In this document: in pieces, positions 11,962-23,529 of the stretch
How positions within the stretch are numbered: position 1 is the first letter of the stretch
How the letters are laid out: each line of letters starts with the position of its first letter
Source: Volutella citrinella
Taxonomy: Eukaryota; Ascomycota; Sordariomycetes; Hypocreales; Nectriaceae
DNA length: 64,000 nt
Assembly (NCBI GenBank): GCA_034401135.1
Contig: JAWZSP010000001.1
Location: 2,108,001 to 2,172,000 of the forward strand
Direction of reading: 5' to 3'
Program-made: the position numbers and the translations under genes
The notes under the pieces: model-generated
The model's database searches: none
What the model was told of the DNA's origin: nothing
What the model saw: only the letters and a program-made list of their open reading frames with translations

Positions 11962-13096
11962 TCACCAAAGACTGAGGAGATCTTGCGTGTCCATGGCGGC
12001 CGAATTCTCAAAGTCTGCCAAGCCATCCTGCAGAACTTGGTCCAGTTTGGCGGCAGCTCGGCCTGTTGCGCCGCCCTCCTTCTTCGCCTGGTCGGCTCCT
12101 TTCAATATCGCATCCAAGAACCTCCTCTGAAACACCCGCTGCCTTGCCTCGCGGCTTGGGTACATTTCTCCCTCCTCATCCCGCCGGAAGCCGTAGAGGT
12201 TGAGGTACTCGAATGCGTTCGAGTCTTGCGGCATTCGGTAGAGGTTTCCCCAGTCATCGGACTCGTCCTCGGGTATCTCAGTCTCGGATCGAAGACCTGC
12301 CTCGAGAAACCTGGCCAGCGTGGCAATTTGGCGCGCAAAGGTGTGGGCATCCTTGGCTCGCAGGCCAGCACGGGATCCCGATGACCATCCCGACTTGGTT
12401 GACGCCAAGGGCCACCCCATCATGGCGCAGAAGGTGTTTAGCGTCTTCACCCATCCGCCGGGGCAAACAACAAGCTCATCCTCGGCGACGTCGAGTAGCC
12501 ACTCCATGACCGCGAGCGAGTCGTTGCTGATATCCCCAGATAGGTGTGTCATTCCGGCCCGGATAAACATGATGGCCTGCTCTGTGCTATGTACAACTTC
12601 CGAGGGGGGAAGCGTACGGAGCAATTTTAATAACTGGGACCTTACAGGCGTTGAGCTGTCGGATATCAGAGGAAGCAGCTTTGCCAGGACGGCCTGCGTC
12701 CCGACGGGGTTGACTGGGGGCTGTATTGACAACTGGCTGGTGAGATACGCCAGGGCTTCCTTGCGCTGTTTGTCAGATTTTGATGAAGAGGCAACCGAGA
12801 GATTGTGCTTGAATTGCTGGACATCATCGGGAGCAACTGTAGAGAGAGACTGGTTGGCCATGACAATGGCTGGGGTCTGTTAGCATTCAAATACCAGTGA
12901 GGCCCTCCAGTATCAAAGTACCTCTTGACTTGAAACTAGTATCGGTAAAGCTGGATGCCTTTGCCTTTGCCTTTCCGACCTTGAGTTTCGTTTTCTAGAC
13001 ATAATTGAGCTTGATGTCTTCATTGGGCGGAGTCAACTGTGAGTATACCTGGAAGTCCTTCTGCTTCTCCTTCTCTTTCTTTTGGCTGGAACCCAT
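11962..13096 (-). CDS. IPI1: Pre-rRNA-processing protein Ipi1 (Rix1 complex)
   Basis: Component of the Rix1-Ipi1-Ipi3 complex that acts on pre-60S particles in the nucleoplasm and is needed for ITS2 processing. Three exons, right to left: 13096-13049, 12994-12922, 12869-11962; 342 residues. The lysine-rich N-terminus (MGSSQKKEKEKQKDFQ, then KTKLKVGKAKAKASSFTDT) is diagnostic of Ipi1/TEX10. It is followed by a helical HEAT-like region containing LLPLISDSSTPVRSQLLKLL. The start was chosen because only this ATG gives the conserved N-terminus. Divergent from the roadblock gene, with 384 bases between starts. Confidence 0.92.
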
Positions 13097-13480
13097 CTCT
13101 GCGGTTTGAGTGAAAAAAATTCAGCAACTTAAAAAAGGCTTTGTGTTGGTTCCGGGGCTACAATATTCGCGCAGCTGTTCACGATTGATGCATATAATGT
13201 CTTTGCCCGCCATCACGGATCTGATTCTTTCCCCAGTGACTTTTCGGTGGAGACCAAAATTTTGGCGGTGGTGAGCGGCAGAATCGGTTCAGCCCCACCG
13301 ACCCCGTGGAGCTATCATGGCTACCTCAGCTATGTCTGGGGAGAGAGACAGCACGGCAACAATCAAGTCCCAGTCGCTTGGCCAGCAGCTCTACGTGCTC
13401 TGAATATCCCCCCTCCTGATAGCCGGTCCGCATAATCACCTTATTCTATTTCTACGGCCGCGCACCTTCTGATACCGAAG
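13097..13480. other. Divergent promoter, IPI1 / roadblock gene
   Basis: A 384-base spacer that must serve both genes. No canonical TATA box seen. Confidence 0.5.
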
Positions 13481-14020
13481 ATGGCAGAGCCCAGCCTGGT
13501 CCGTCGTCGTGACCGAGTCGTCTGTCGGCCTGAGCTCCCAGCTAACGCGTGACAGGCAAACGCGCACGAAGCCCTCGAGGAGAAGCTGGACCGGCTGGCG
13601 AAAAAGCCGGGCGTAAAGGCCAGCATCGTGTTGGATCGAGCCACGGGCGCCATTCTCAAGACCAGCGGGCAGACCGAGGCGCTTCACACGACCAAGCAGC
13701 GAGCGTCGTCGGCCGCCGCATCCTTCACGACCGAAGCCCCTGCGTCGGAGGGAAACGAGCTGCGCGGGGTCGAGCAGTTTGCCGCAATGGTGTGGAATTA
13801 TGTGAATAGCTCCGGGAGCTTGGTCCAGGAGCTGGACTCTGAGGTGGGTGGGCAGCGTGTCTGCACCAGCGTCGCGCTGGTTGGAGAACAATGTTCCAGG
13901 CTGACACAGAAGCAGGACGAAGTGAAGCTGCTCCGGCTCCGGACGAGGAAGCAGGAGCTGGTGATCGTGCCGGACGCAAAGTACCTGCTCGTGGTTGTGC
14001 ATGACACGCCCCCGGTCTAA
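13481..14020 (+). CDS. Roadblock/LC7 dynein light-chain-like protein
   Basis: Two exons: 13481-13498 (only 18 nt, MAEPSL) and 13556-14020; 160 residues. The intron is 57 nt, divisible by three, and contains an in-frame TGA just before its acceptor, so it must be removed. The body carries the roadblock fold: a helix (HEALEEKLDRLAKKPG), a strand (VKASIVLDRATGAILKTSG), a longer insert rich in Ala/Ser/Thr, and a second half ending LVIVPDAKYLLVVVHD. Family members are dynein light chains or Ragulator-like/GTPase-associated scaffolds. Fungal proteins of this length are usually annotated as dynein light chain roadblock, but which complex it joins is not shown here. Confidence 0.85.
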
Positions 14021-14830
14021 GGCGATTTAATCACTGTAGGATGGAGTCTTCCCGTCACAGGTGCCCCAAGCCTCCAACACGCTCCAGGGCCCCCCACGTT
14101 GTTCGGCCTGGGTCTTGCGGGTTGGCCCAAATCGCGGCCAGTGCCATTGGCTGTTGCGATTGAGGGGATAGGGCGGTGAGGTTTCTAATAAGGACCCCTA
14201 GTAGAAGCCGATGCACATTTGCATCTAGCACACACAATTGGCGTCAAGGATAAGAGATACCCGCAACCGAGATTGATTACATCCGACTACGTACTTTGCC
14301 ATTCGGACTTCGGCGAGCTCGTAAACACCCGAGCAGCTGGGCGGGTGAGTAATTAAGTTGAGCCGGCTGCCTCGGGTTGACCATTGGGGCATTGGGGAAG
14401 GGGCGGCTCATCAATCTCAGCTCACCAAAATGAAAATGCCGACGGCCACGACGACACACACAAACACGAGATGTCTGATGAAAGGGCGGCGGGCAGCAGC
14501 AGACTGCAAGAAGGCGGGTCTGGATACGAACGAGGGGGCGATGGAACTGCAGGACGCGGCATTCCCATAGGCCTGGAAAGACATTGCTCATATACAAATT
14601 TCTTGTCCAATGTGCTGTCAGGGCCCATGCAGGCATGCAGGAGTCGCGGGAGGATCGGCTTTCTGCCTCTATCCCGAGGGCGAGGGTTCGTGGCGGCAGG
14701 TTCCCGAGCGTTTCGAACAATTCGAAGAGCCCGGAGAGCTGCAACCGTCGTTTCAGATGGACGCACAATGATGCGGGCCCAGACGGGGTCAAGGAGGAGC
14801 TAGAGCCTGAAGGAGTGGATGTCCTCAACG

Positions 14831-14860
14831 GGTGTGTGTCCGTGTCCGTGTCTCTGTGTG
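14831..14860. repeat. GT-rich simple repeat
   Basis: ggtgtgtgtccgtgtccgtg followed by tctctgtgtg; degenerate (GTGTCC)n in intergenic DNA. Confidence 0.7.
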
Positions 14861-16430
14861 AGTGGACCTCGAGCCAAGGCAAATCAATTGTTTTGCAACC
14901 GGCGGGCCGCTATCGACGGCACGGAACCAGCAGCTGAAGGTTGTGGAAGCAAGCAAACAAAGTGAGGTGTGTAGTGATCCATGCTTTCCATAGTGTACGT
15001 GGTGTACGGAGAGGTCCGGGAGTGATGATAGGTCAGCACTGCAAAGGTCGAGAACATGCAATCAAACCCCAGAGCCTGTCAGTCACGCACCCTGCGCCGG
15101 AGACGAGCTGGCATGCCCGTCAGTAATCGCTGATCACCGCCAAAGGAACGACCTTTGGTCCGGCGCTTGGGCTCTTTGGGTGCTGGCAGGCGCAGGTGCG
15201 GGTTCCTGAGACGACGGCGACTCGTACAGGCGACATCAGAGAGGCTTCCTATAGGCCATGGCCACTATGGATCACGCTGACGGGCCTGGCATCATACCGC
15301 ACCCTTGTTGGGTTTTAGAGATGCGATGGTGGAGGGCTTTATTGGTCCGAAACGCGCCGGTTCCCAAGGGTTTGGCAATGGGGCCCCCAAGGATGGGCGA
15401 TGTTCGGATCCATAAGGGGACCATGCAGTAAGCTGTGCTCTTCTGCAAATCTTCTGATGGCCCCCGTCACGCCCTCGGTGGAGGAGCATTTATCTCTCTC
15501 GGCTCCTTGGCCGCTTCCCTCCACTCCACTCTTCGGTGCCACAAAGAAGCAACTGGGGGCCAGGATAGCGGTCTCGGGATCAAAGGAAAATCTGCGACAG
15601 GGCGCAAGCGCTATGTAGGCGCACCTAAATTTATTATTTTAAAGAGGGGACCTTGGTCGGAGGGGCCCAATGACGTGGTGGATGGCACGCTCCGTGGTCT
15701 CGCACAATGCCGGCCAGGGTGCTACGAGCAGAAGCAATAAGAAGGGTCCGAGCCTGCTGAGGCGCGCGCGCGCTGAGAGAGGCGTCTGAGGTGGTGAATC
15801 GTGATGGCCCAATCCAGCGCCGTGCATGCGGAAACCGCCTGCCAGTCAACCTGCCACATCTGACGGGAGCATTACAACTTACAGGGCACCTTGTTGGGGC
15901 CTGTAAGGTCAGGAAGGCAAGGTACCCACTAATAACCTGGTGTTGGTTGAGGTGGGTGTTCCGCAGCTGGCAATGCTACTGGGCCTCTTCAGAATCGCTA
16001 CGAGGGTGAGCAATTTGCTGGGCAGAAAGATGCACCCGCACGAGCACCAATGGACATGTAGCACCTCGTCGGGCTCGAATGCCTCGATGCGTAATAATTA
16101 AGCACACCTTACAGATCCCGGACGGGCATGGTTTCACGGTCGTCGACATCCGCAACGGTGGGGCCGCCGCGAGCAGGAGAAGGGCGGGACTCGCGGGAGA
16201 CGAGTGGATAAAATAATGGATTCCATTGGCACTGCGCCGCGGCGACAACCTGAGACAGCCCTGGAGGCTGCAGGCTTGAGGATGACAGACAGCTGGAGCC
16301 CGCCCAGTACAAAGCACCAGCACCAAACGTGCAGCTGGGCGCAAAGTACCAAATGGCCCAGGCGCAAGAGTCGAGCAGAATTATGCCGCCTGTCCTGTGA
16401 GCAATGCTGCGCGCTGCACTGCGACTGCTA

Positions 16431-16444
16431 GTATATAGTATATA
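16431..16444 (+). promoter_or_regulatory. TATA-like element upstream of the 1154-residue gene
   Basis: GTATATAGTATATA, about 450 bases before the ATG at 16896. If used, the mRNA has a long 5' leader. Confidence 0.4.
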
Positions 16445-16680
16445 CAGCCGGATGGCGTCCCATGCCGTTTCGTTTCGATTCCCTCTTCCCCTTGCCTGGC
16501 TTGCCTTGTCTGTCGACTGTTGTCCGCTGGCCGATCCTGTCGCCGCTTGCCCCCAACCTGGATCTGGATCTGGATGCACCACGCCCGGCCATAGTGGACC
16601 ACCGCCCCAAGGCCAGCTGCCAGGAACAGACTCGGGCGGCCGAGTCGAGAACAGCTGAATCGCCGACACAGGGCAGAACG

Positions 16681-16710
16681 GAGCAAGAGCAGAGCAGAGC
16701 AGAGCAGAAT
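16681..16710. repeat. (AGAGC)n microsatellite
   Basis: About five copies of a 5-base unit (gagcagagcagagcagagca) in the probable 5' leader of the gene starting at 16896. Confidence 0.75.
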
Positions 16711-16895
16711 CAGAGCGGAGCAGGAAGGAAGGAATCGCAAGGGATTCTTGCTTGGTCGTCCTTTTCGCCTCTCACTGCCGTTGCTGTTCCGTTTCCTCAC
16801 GATTCCATACTCGATGCTACCAACCAGACGGACGGCCCTAGAGTGACAGCTGTGCCAAAAGGACTAAGCAGCGGTACCTGCATCACCAGCCCGGA

Positions 16896-19800
16896 ATGCC
16901 GCTCACAAAACCACGGCCGTCGACACGCCTGTCGCCAGAACCGCCCGCCTCCAGGCCAGAAACCCAGATACCATCGCCGCCCTCGTCGTCGGAGAGGGCC
17001 TCGGCGGGCCGCTTTGGGGGGGACCACCACCGCCCGCGGAGGCCTGGCGCTCCTGTCCAGGCCAGCAGCAGCACCAGCGGCCGGGGGACCAACGCCGCCG
17101 CCGACGCCTCCGCCACCACGGCAGCAGTGGTGGCCGAATGCGACAACCACTACAACGACCGCGACAGCGAGGGCGCCCCTGTAGCCGGATCGGCGGGGCG
17201 ATCCCGCAGGCCCGATCTCAGGCTCACCGGACTTCTCTCTCGGGCCAGGACGCGGCTGCGGGAGCGTGGAAAGGCATCGACGACGGCAAATACGGCAGAG
17301 ACGGCGGCCACTGATGACAGGAGCAATAATAACAGCAGCAGCAGCAACAATAATACCGATCGCATCGCCGCCCTGGCGCGCAGGGGAACAGCGGCAGGTA
17401 CAGGCATCCGTTCCGACTCCGGCCAGATCGCCAGCGCTGAAGGCTCTGTAAGGTCCCCTGACTACACCCCATTACTCACCATCTCGCCCCCCCATTGCCG
17501 CCCCCCCTCCCCCATCAGACCACTACTCAGCCCAGGACCAGCAACAACATGTCGCGTGCGTGGTCGATCTCCGCTGCGACCTGCACGCCGGGGAGGACCT
17601 CAGGTCATGGTCCAAAAGCAAGCGGCTAGCCGTCCCAAGTCCATGCATTTGTGTCCTGGGCTCCCGTCCTCTTTGCTGCAAATCCCCCAATCCTCCCATT
17701 CTCATTCAATTGTCGTCGCTCCCGTCCTCTATTTGTCTCCGTTCTGTCTCTTGCAACGTCCCCCTCCAACCGCGCTCGCCTTGAACTGACTCAGGGCTCG
17801 CCCAATCGCAGCGTTCCCCCTCCTCCCCGCATTCTGCTACTGTACGCCGCCGCCAGCCTCCCCCACAGCTTCGCTCGTCGCCCTTGCCAGTATCGCCGCG
17901 GACGCTCGCTTCGGTTTCCCCGCGATCTCCTCCCGACCAGAACAAGCCCCTCCCTCTGCCGCCCATCACCGCCGGCTCAGAGACGCTGCCCCAACATGCC
18001 AGCTCGCCTCCGGCCAAGCCCGTCTTGAAGTTGGCTCGCATCATGTCTACCCTTAGTGAGTCCGAGATTGAGAAGCTCTTCTCGGGCGCCCCCCAGTACT
18101 TTGCCCGTAGCGAGGGCCATTGCGCCGGCGGCGCCCCGAACCCGAGCGTTGCCTTTCTGTTTGACGAGGCATTGGAGATCCGTGACCTCACCGACCATGT
18201 CCAGATCGAGGACCGCGCCTGGAGCGGCATCACTGCCTGGCCTCACCTGACCAGGGACCAGAACCATGACCCGGACGCGCAAAAGGCAGCCGCCCAGTCC
18301 CACAAGGCTCACTTCTACATCCGCTGCCGCGAGCGCCCCAACATGCTCAGCATGCAGGGCCTCGAGAAGGGCACCATGGGCTACCAGGCCGCCCTGGAAC
18401 TCCCCGTCGGGGACACCCTCGAGGAGGAGCAGTTCGGCTTCGACAGCCTGGGGAAGAAGGCACAGGTCATTGTCGAGGCCCGCGAGCGTATGGTCTCCCC
18501 TCGCGGCCATCTCCGTCGGCTGCCCGAGACGGACATCCTCGACAGGCTCAAGCGCAACGGCGAGCTCTACCGGGACAACGACCTGCGCAAGAAGACGTCG
18601 GTCCAGACATACCAGGACCTCTTCCACACGTTCATGCGGCCTTGCAACACCGTCGTCGACAGGCGTGACCACTACAGCCTGACCAATCAAATCAATGCCC
18701 TCCTCAAGTGTCTGGGTACTGCCAATGTGTGGTTCGACTTCACCCATGTTGAATGGAGGATCAGACTCGGCCAGATTCTCTGGGGCGTGCCGGACGGCGA
18801 CGAGCTGGACGACGCTTCCAAGATCAATGACTCGTCCAATGTAAGCGAGCTGGCCGAGGAGAGGTATTGGCTCCTCATGCAGCTGCTCGTCTCCACCGAG
18901 CTCCTCATCCGCCTGGATGCCGTCACCGAGGGCGAGGAATACGGCGTCGAGGCTTTCCGCCCCATTGACGTCGTCCACTTCGAGCGGGCTGCCACGCGCA
19001 TGGTCAAGTGGTCGCTGCACCTCGCCCGCAGCTGGCTGGACAACATTGACCTGGCCAAGGTTGAGGGGCCGCCGACGCCGCCGCGAAGCTCGCACGGCCC
19101 GACGACGAGCAACGTGAGCTGGCTCGGCGCCCTGGTCAGCAAGATCAACCTTCGCCACCATCACGAGGAGACGGACGTCCCCTCTACGCCCTACACATAC
19201 ACAATCAGGGGCCGCCACGGCCAGCGCCAGGTCGATGGCCTCACGCACTTTGCAAAGAAGCTGCGGTGGCCGGGCATCGACACGTACGAGGCCCGGATTG
19301 CCGAGAACGCACGAAACGCCGTCACGTCGAACTCGGCCTCGGGCACGAGCCCAGAGACGGACGGCGACCAGCGCGCGTCCTACTTTGGGGCCTGGGACGG
19401 GCTGAACGGGCCGCAGACGGCCTACAGTGCCCACCCGCCGCGGAGGAAGCTGGCCGCGGCGCTCCACTCCTCTGGCTGGCTGTCAAAGTCGTACATCTTC
19501 GGGCTCGTGCTGCCGGGCGACGGGCTGTACCACTTCCTGATGGCGACGCTGCTCGAGAACGACAGCGAGGCCATGCGCAGGCTCGGCCCGTTCGCCAACC
19601 TGTGCGGGGGCTTCGTCTACTCGGGCAAGAGCTTCTGGAGCACGTCGTGCATCGTGGGCCGGGTGATTGCGGCCGGCAAGGGCTCCGCCGAGTGCATGGG
19701 CTGGGTCTCCAGCGACATCCTGCCGGTTGGCCTCGATGAAGGCTGGATCAACGTCGAAGTGGAGGACGTCGAGGGTGAGTGGCAGTGCGCCTGCGGCCGA

Positions 19801-20871
19801 GTCGCAGCATATGCAAGGATGTGTGGACTGACTGGCTGACTGACAATTTGTTTTCACGCAGATGACCTCGCCCATCGGGGCAAGAAAGCCCGGCTCTGGG
19901 CCAAGAAGCGCATTGAGAGAGAGTCGTCCATCTTGGGCGACGCCGACGAAACCTCCGTCTTCCCAGCCGACTTCATCATCCCGCACGAGAACACGTACTC
20001 GTCTCCTCCTCCCGCTGTCAATGTCCAGCTGGGATCTCTCGTGCTCCTCACCCCGGCCAAGTCGGCGGCGGACGACAAGCCCCCGTCCGGGAACCCGGCC
20101 CCGCCCACAGCGTCAGGGGATGGCCAGGATCCCAGGCTGTTGTCGTTCCCCGCAAACATGACATTCTCGATTGCCATGGGCGGCTACGCGGCTCAGCAGT
20201 ATTCGTTCTCGTTGTCGTATGACATCAACTTTGTCACGGCCCACCCTTGCTCCCCCTCCCACCGGGTGAGGTTCCTCAAGTCCCCAACCAGCCCAACCAT
20301 CCAGCAGATTGATGTTTCAGGAACGGATACATGGGGCACCCGCTCTCGGCCTGCCCACAGGACTGGTATGTTGAATGCTTCCCCCCGCCGGCTCTGTGCT
20401 ACCGGTTCTAATTGGTGTCTCGCAGGCCACCCTCTCCATAAGTACTATAACTACTCGGTGATTCACCTCTCGGAGCTGCTGGAGAGGCAGGATACCCCGC
20501 TGTCGGAGCTACTCTCCATCCCGACGTCCAACTCTACCCCGCGTCGCACCAGCTCGAGGAGCGGAAGCGACCGGGTCCTCGTCATCGACTGCATCACCAA
20601 CCTGGCGGAGCCGCCAGGGTCGCCCACGATCGAGCGGCTGACGTCCAAGTACAACATCGTCCAGCGGCGGGGCAGCTTCCCAGCGGCGCCCAAGATGCAC
20701 TTTGAATCGAGGAAGCGGCAGTTCGGCTCCGATCTGGAAATCCTGGTGCGGGCTATCTGTGCCCAGAGAGGATGGAACGCCATCATCAGCCGCAGAAAGC
20801 GTGGGTGCCTGGCCTGCGCCATCAGAGAGGCCGGGGCATTGCAATGGAAGGTAATCATTCGGGTGGAGTAG
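16896..20871 (+). CDS. Conserved fungal protein of unknown function, 1154 residues
   Basis: Four exons: 16896-17447, 17812-19774, 19862-20365, 20426-20871. The first intron is unusually long (364 nt) and could hide a small extra exon. The N-terminal 240 residues are disordered: Pro/Ser/Arg-rich, a poly-Ser/Asn stretch (NNNSSSSNNN), then SPRTLASVSPRSPPDQNKPL. From MSTLSESEIEKLFSGAPQYF onward it looks globular and conserved, with FLFDEALEIRDLTDHVQIEDRA, FTHVEWRIRLGQILWG and YWLLMQLLVSTELLIRLD. The C-terminal part includes a hydrophobic patch near YSFSLSYDINFVTAHPC. I recognise no domain. The ATG at 18043 could start a shorter product containing all of the globular part. Intron 3 (60 nt) has no in-frame stop. 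Confidence 0.78.
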
Positions 20872-21466
20872 GGACTGATTGTCGTTGGGAGTTTCAGACC
20901 ATTGGTCGCATCACAATGCATCACTGGCGTTACGATGGGGGCCTCAATTGGAGTTTTGTTTCGGGACATTGGATGGGACACATGTGACGACTGGGTGGCC
21001 GCTTGGATGTAATGAAAATGATCATGGGAGGATTATGCGATGGGGTTGTATATAAACGTAGTACTGAAGGACGGAGGCAGGCATGACCTCTCTGCCACAC
21101 GAATCTCATGGCGTGATGAACACGCACTCGACCCCCCGCCGTCATTACCGCAAATAGGGCTCCAACGCACTCAGAAGATAGAATGAGGAACCGATGGCAG
21201 CAGTAGATTATATACACAAGAAATGCTGCAGATTCATGATAACTGTTGGCGAAATCGAGATTTACTACTACGCTGCTAGTAGTCTATCGACTCCATCCCA
21301 CCTTTACTGTGGGGTTCGCGCATTACCCTTTTGAGCAGGTCCTTGCAGCCACACCTCCACAGTCCACAAGCAGCTTAGCGCCACCCCGTCCACACGACTC
21401 CTCTGGGGGCTTGAGGTCGCAGGCCAAACTGTGCTCCAGCAACCAACAACATCAACCGCAACAACC
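20872..21466. other. Intergenic; promoter of Asterix gene
   Basis: 3' flank of the preceding gene and promoter of the next. A TATATAAA at 21049-21056 lies 410 bases before the Asterix ATG and may be its TATA box. Confidence 0.45.
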
Positions 21467-22171
21467 ATGGCGCCCAGCAAGGACCTCCGACGACCGGACC
21501 TGAGTATGTGCAAGCCCTTCCCACCACACTCTACGGGATAAAAAAGCGCTCGGTCGCAGGCCGTCTGCCGTGGCCGCAGCGCAACCCGGTCGAGGACGGA
21601 CACGACGAGAGAGCTAACCCAGGCGCAGTCATCCCGTATCAGGCTCCCAAAGCCAAGGGCGAGACCTCCGACGTGAGCTCTACGCTCTCCTCGACGATGC
21701 CCATGGTGGCCATGTTCACGCGCAACAAGATGATGGGATGGTATGTCGATGAGAGATCCCCCAACGGCGCCGTCGGCCGACGCGACCCCCCTCTCCGTGC
21801 CGAAGCGCGACCACGAGCAAAGCCGATATATACCAGAGACGGAGCGCTAACTCTTGCCATTGACAGGGCTGCTGTTGTCTTCTCCATCCAGACTTGGCTC
21901 GGTGAAAGCGAGGAGCAGCGAAAGACTGCCACCACCCCCGGCTACTTTTCCGTCGGCATGGCCTGTTCGTTCTCCCTCCGCCTCCTCCCTCCTTTTTGGC
22001 CATCGTCGCAGCCTACCGAGCACTGCGATGCCAGTCCCGCTGCGAGAAGTATGCTAATAATCGTCTCTAGTCATGTCCCTCGCCGTCAACTACCTCCCCC
22101 TTTTCCTGCCTCCCCAGGGCCAGCAGGGCTCGGCCAGCGCCTCCGCGCCCGAGCCTGTCCCCTTGGCTTAA
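21467..22171 (+). CDS. Asterix / UPF0139 ER membrane protein
   Basis: Four small exons: 21467-21503, 21629-21740, 21867-21964, 22071-22171; 115 residues. No single frame shows the protein; it appears only after splicing. The N-terminus is MAPSKDLRRPDLIIPYQAP, followed by helices in MPMVAMFTRNKMMGWAAVVF and SVGMAFMSLAVNYLPLFL, with the SEEQRKTATTPG loop between them. This matches the family of human Asterix (WDR83OS), a partner of CCDC47 in the PAT complex, an intramembrane chaperone at the ER translocon. The PAT role is established for metazoans; for the fungal protein it is inferred. Donors include GTTCGT at exon 3. Confidence 0.85.
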
Positions 22172-22554
22172 ACTCGACAATTGACGGAATGCAATCGAAT
22201 TGAATAACTGTGAGGGTGGCTGTCGTTTCTTGTATGTACGTTGCAAAAGAGTCGGGGATATTGTACTTTAGGCATCGCATGGGCGGAGAAAACGCTGGGG
22301 GCCCGGCCTGCGCCAATTTGACTAGGCTGCAAAGCCTACGCAAAATATTAATACCAACTACCTATTCAAAACTGACGACGCGCGTACTTTCACTTCTACG
22401 GTAATTACTCGACTACTATCAGGCAAAAATACTTGGATGGACCGGCACCAATGAATAACGGATCTTATGCATGTCGAGTTCTCATTTCTCATTAGATTTA
22501 CAAGTCTTAAGACTACTCTATTTTAACCAAGTTTCGCTTTGAGATGGGGGAAAT
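22172..22554. other. Intergenic between convergent genes
   Basis: 3' flanks of Asterix (+) and of the SDR gene (-). AT-rich; nothing else seen. Confidence 0.55.
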
Positions 22555-23529
22555 TTAGCAGACTGACAAGAGACGTGGTTAGCAACTTTCACACGGCATG
22601 CAGCAAAGCTATACGATGACTTACTTCCAATGACGCCGTTGACGGGGATGTCGATAGAGGTGGTGTAGCTGGCCGCGTCGCTGAGCAGGTAGACGTAAGC
22701 ACCGCCAAGCTCCTGGACCTTGGCCAGGCGGGGCATTCCGCGGTAGTACTTGAGCTGCTGCTCCCAGTCGGGCTGCTGAGGGACCCAGTATGTCATGGCA
22801 GTCTCGACGAGGCCGGGGGACACGGAGTTGACTCGGATGTTGTGGTCTGCCCACTCCATGGCGAGGGTGTGCGTCATGTTCCGGACACCGGCCTTGGTAG
22901 CGCCGTAGGGGGCCGAGGGGACACGCTGAGTTGGATTAGAATCTTGCAAAGAAAAGAAAAGGCTGACTTGAGCGAGGGTTTTGCATACCTTGTTGGGTCG
23001 GTAGGAAGCCATGGAGGCCGTAAAGACAATGGAGCCCTTAATGCCCAGCTTGATGAAGGCGCGGGCAGCAGCGCGGGCACTGTAAAAGGCACCAAAGAGG
23101 TTGATGGCGAAGAGCTGGTGGATCTCCTCCTCGGTGAAGTCGAGGGCCTTCTTGTGGTTAGTCCGGCCAGCGTTGACAACCATGCCGTGGATGGCGCCGG
23201 CCTCCTCGACGATCTTGTCGACGGCAGCGGTGACACTGGCCTCCTTGGTAGTGTCGGCCTGGATCGCCTTGAGCTTTCCGGGGTACCGCTTCTCGGCCTC
23301 GGCGAACTCCTCGCCGGGCTTGGCCAGATCGATAGAGTAGACCACCTCGGCGCCGTTGTCGAGACAGCACTCAGCGACGCCGAGACCGATGCCGCGGTTG
23401 GCTCCGGTGACTGAACGGAAGGTGATGGGTCAGCGACATTTATAGGAGCAAAAGCAAGAGGACCAACTCACTGGCAATGACCTTTCCGGCTAGGGTAAGC
23501 TTGGTTTGGACCTGGACTTCGGTAGACAT
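22555..23529 (-). CDS. Short-chain dehydrogenase/reductase, pentulose/polyol type
   Basis: Four exons, right to left: 23529-23472, 23410-22989, 22925-22625, 22562-22555; 262 residues. The cofactor motif is TGANRGIG, the structural motif NAG (VVNAG), and the catalytic residues are Ser in FTASMAS and the YGATK tetrad (Y-x3-K). Segments such as YWVPQQPDWEQQL and LLSDAASYTTSIDIPVNG resemble fungal L-xylulose reductase, arabinitol/mannitol dehydrogenase and sorbose reductase enzymes, which interconvert sugars and polyols with NAD(P)H. The substrate cannot be fixed from sequence. The last exon is 8 nt and adds only the tail Ile-Cys-stop (VIGIC). Divergent from the Zn2Cys6 factor, 768 bases apart. 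Confidence 0.88.

Larger units (their letters stand above)
14021..16895. other. Long intergenic region, 2.9 kb
   Basis: No well-supported gene. A hydrophobic minus-strand stretch at about 14411-14580 could be a small membrane-protein exon (see findings). There are a (GTGTCC)-type tract at 14831-14860 and an (AGAGC)n tract at 16681-16710. The right end holds the promoter of the gene starting at 16896. Confidence 0.45.

Noticed and set aside
14021..16895. tRNA genes in the large intergenic regions
   Set aside because: Looked for paired A-box and B-box (GGTTCGANTCC-like) sequences here and in the other long spacers; none with a plausible cloverleaf was found by eye.
17977..19467. 496-codon open frame on the minus strand
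   Set aside because: Exact antisense of the well-supported plus-strand gene; rich in Val/Leu/Gly from complementary GC-rich codons and without motifs or splice logic.
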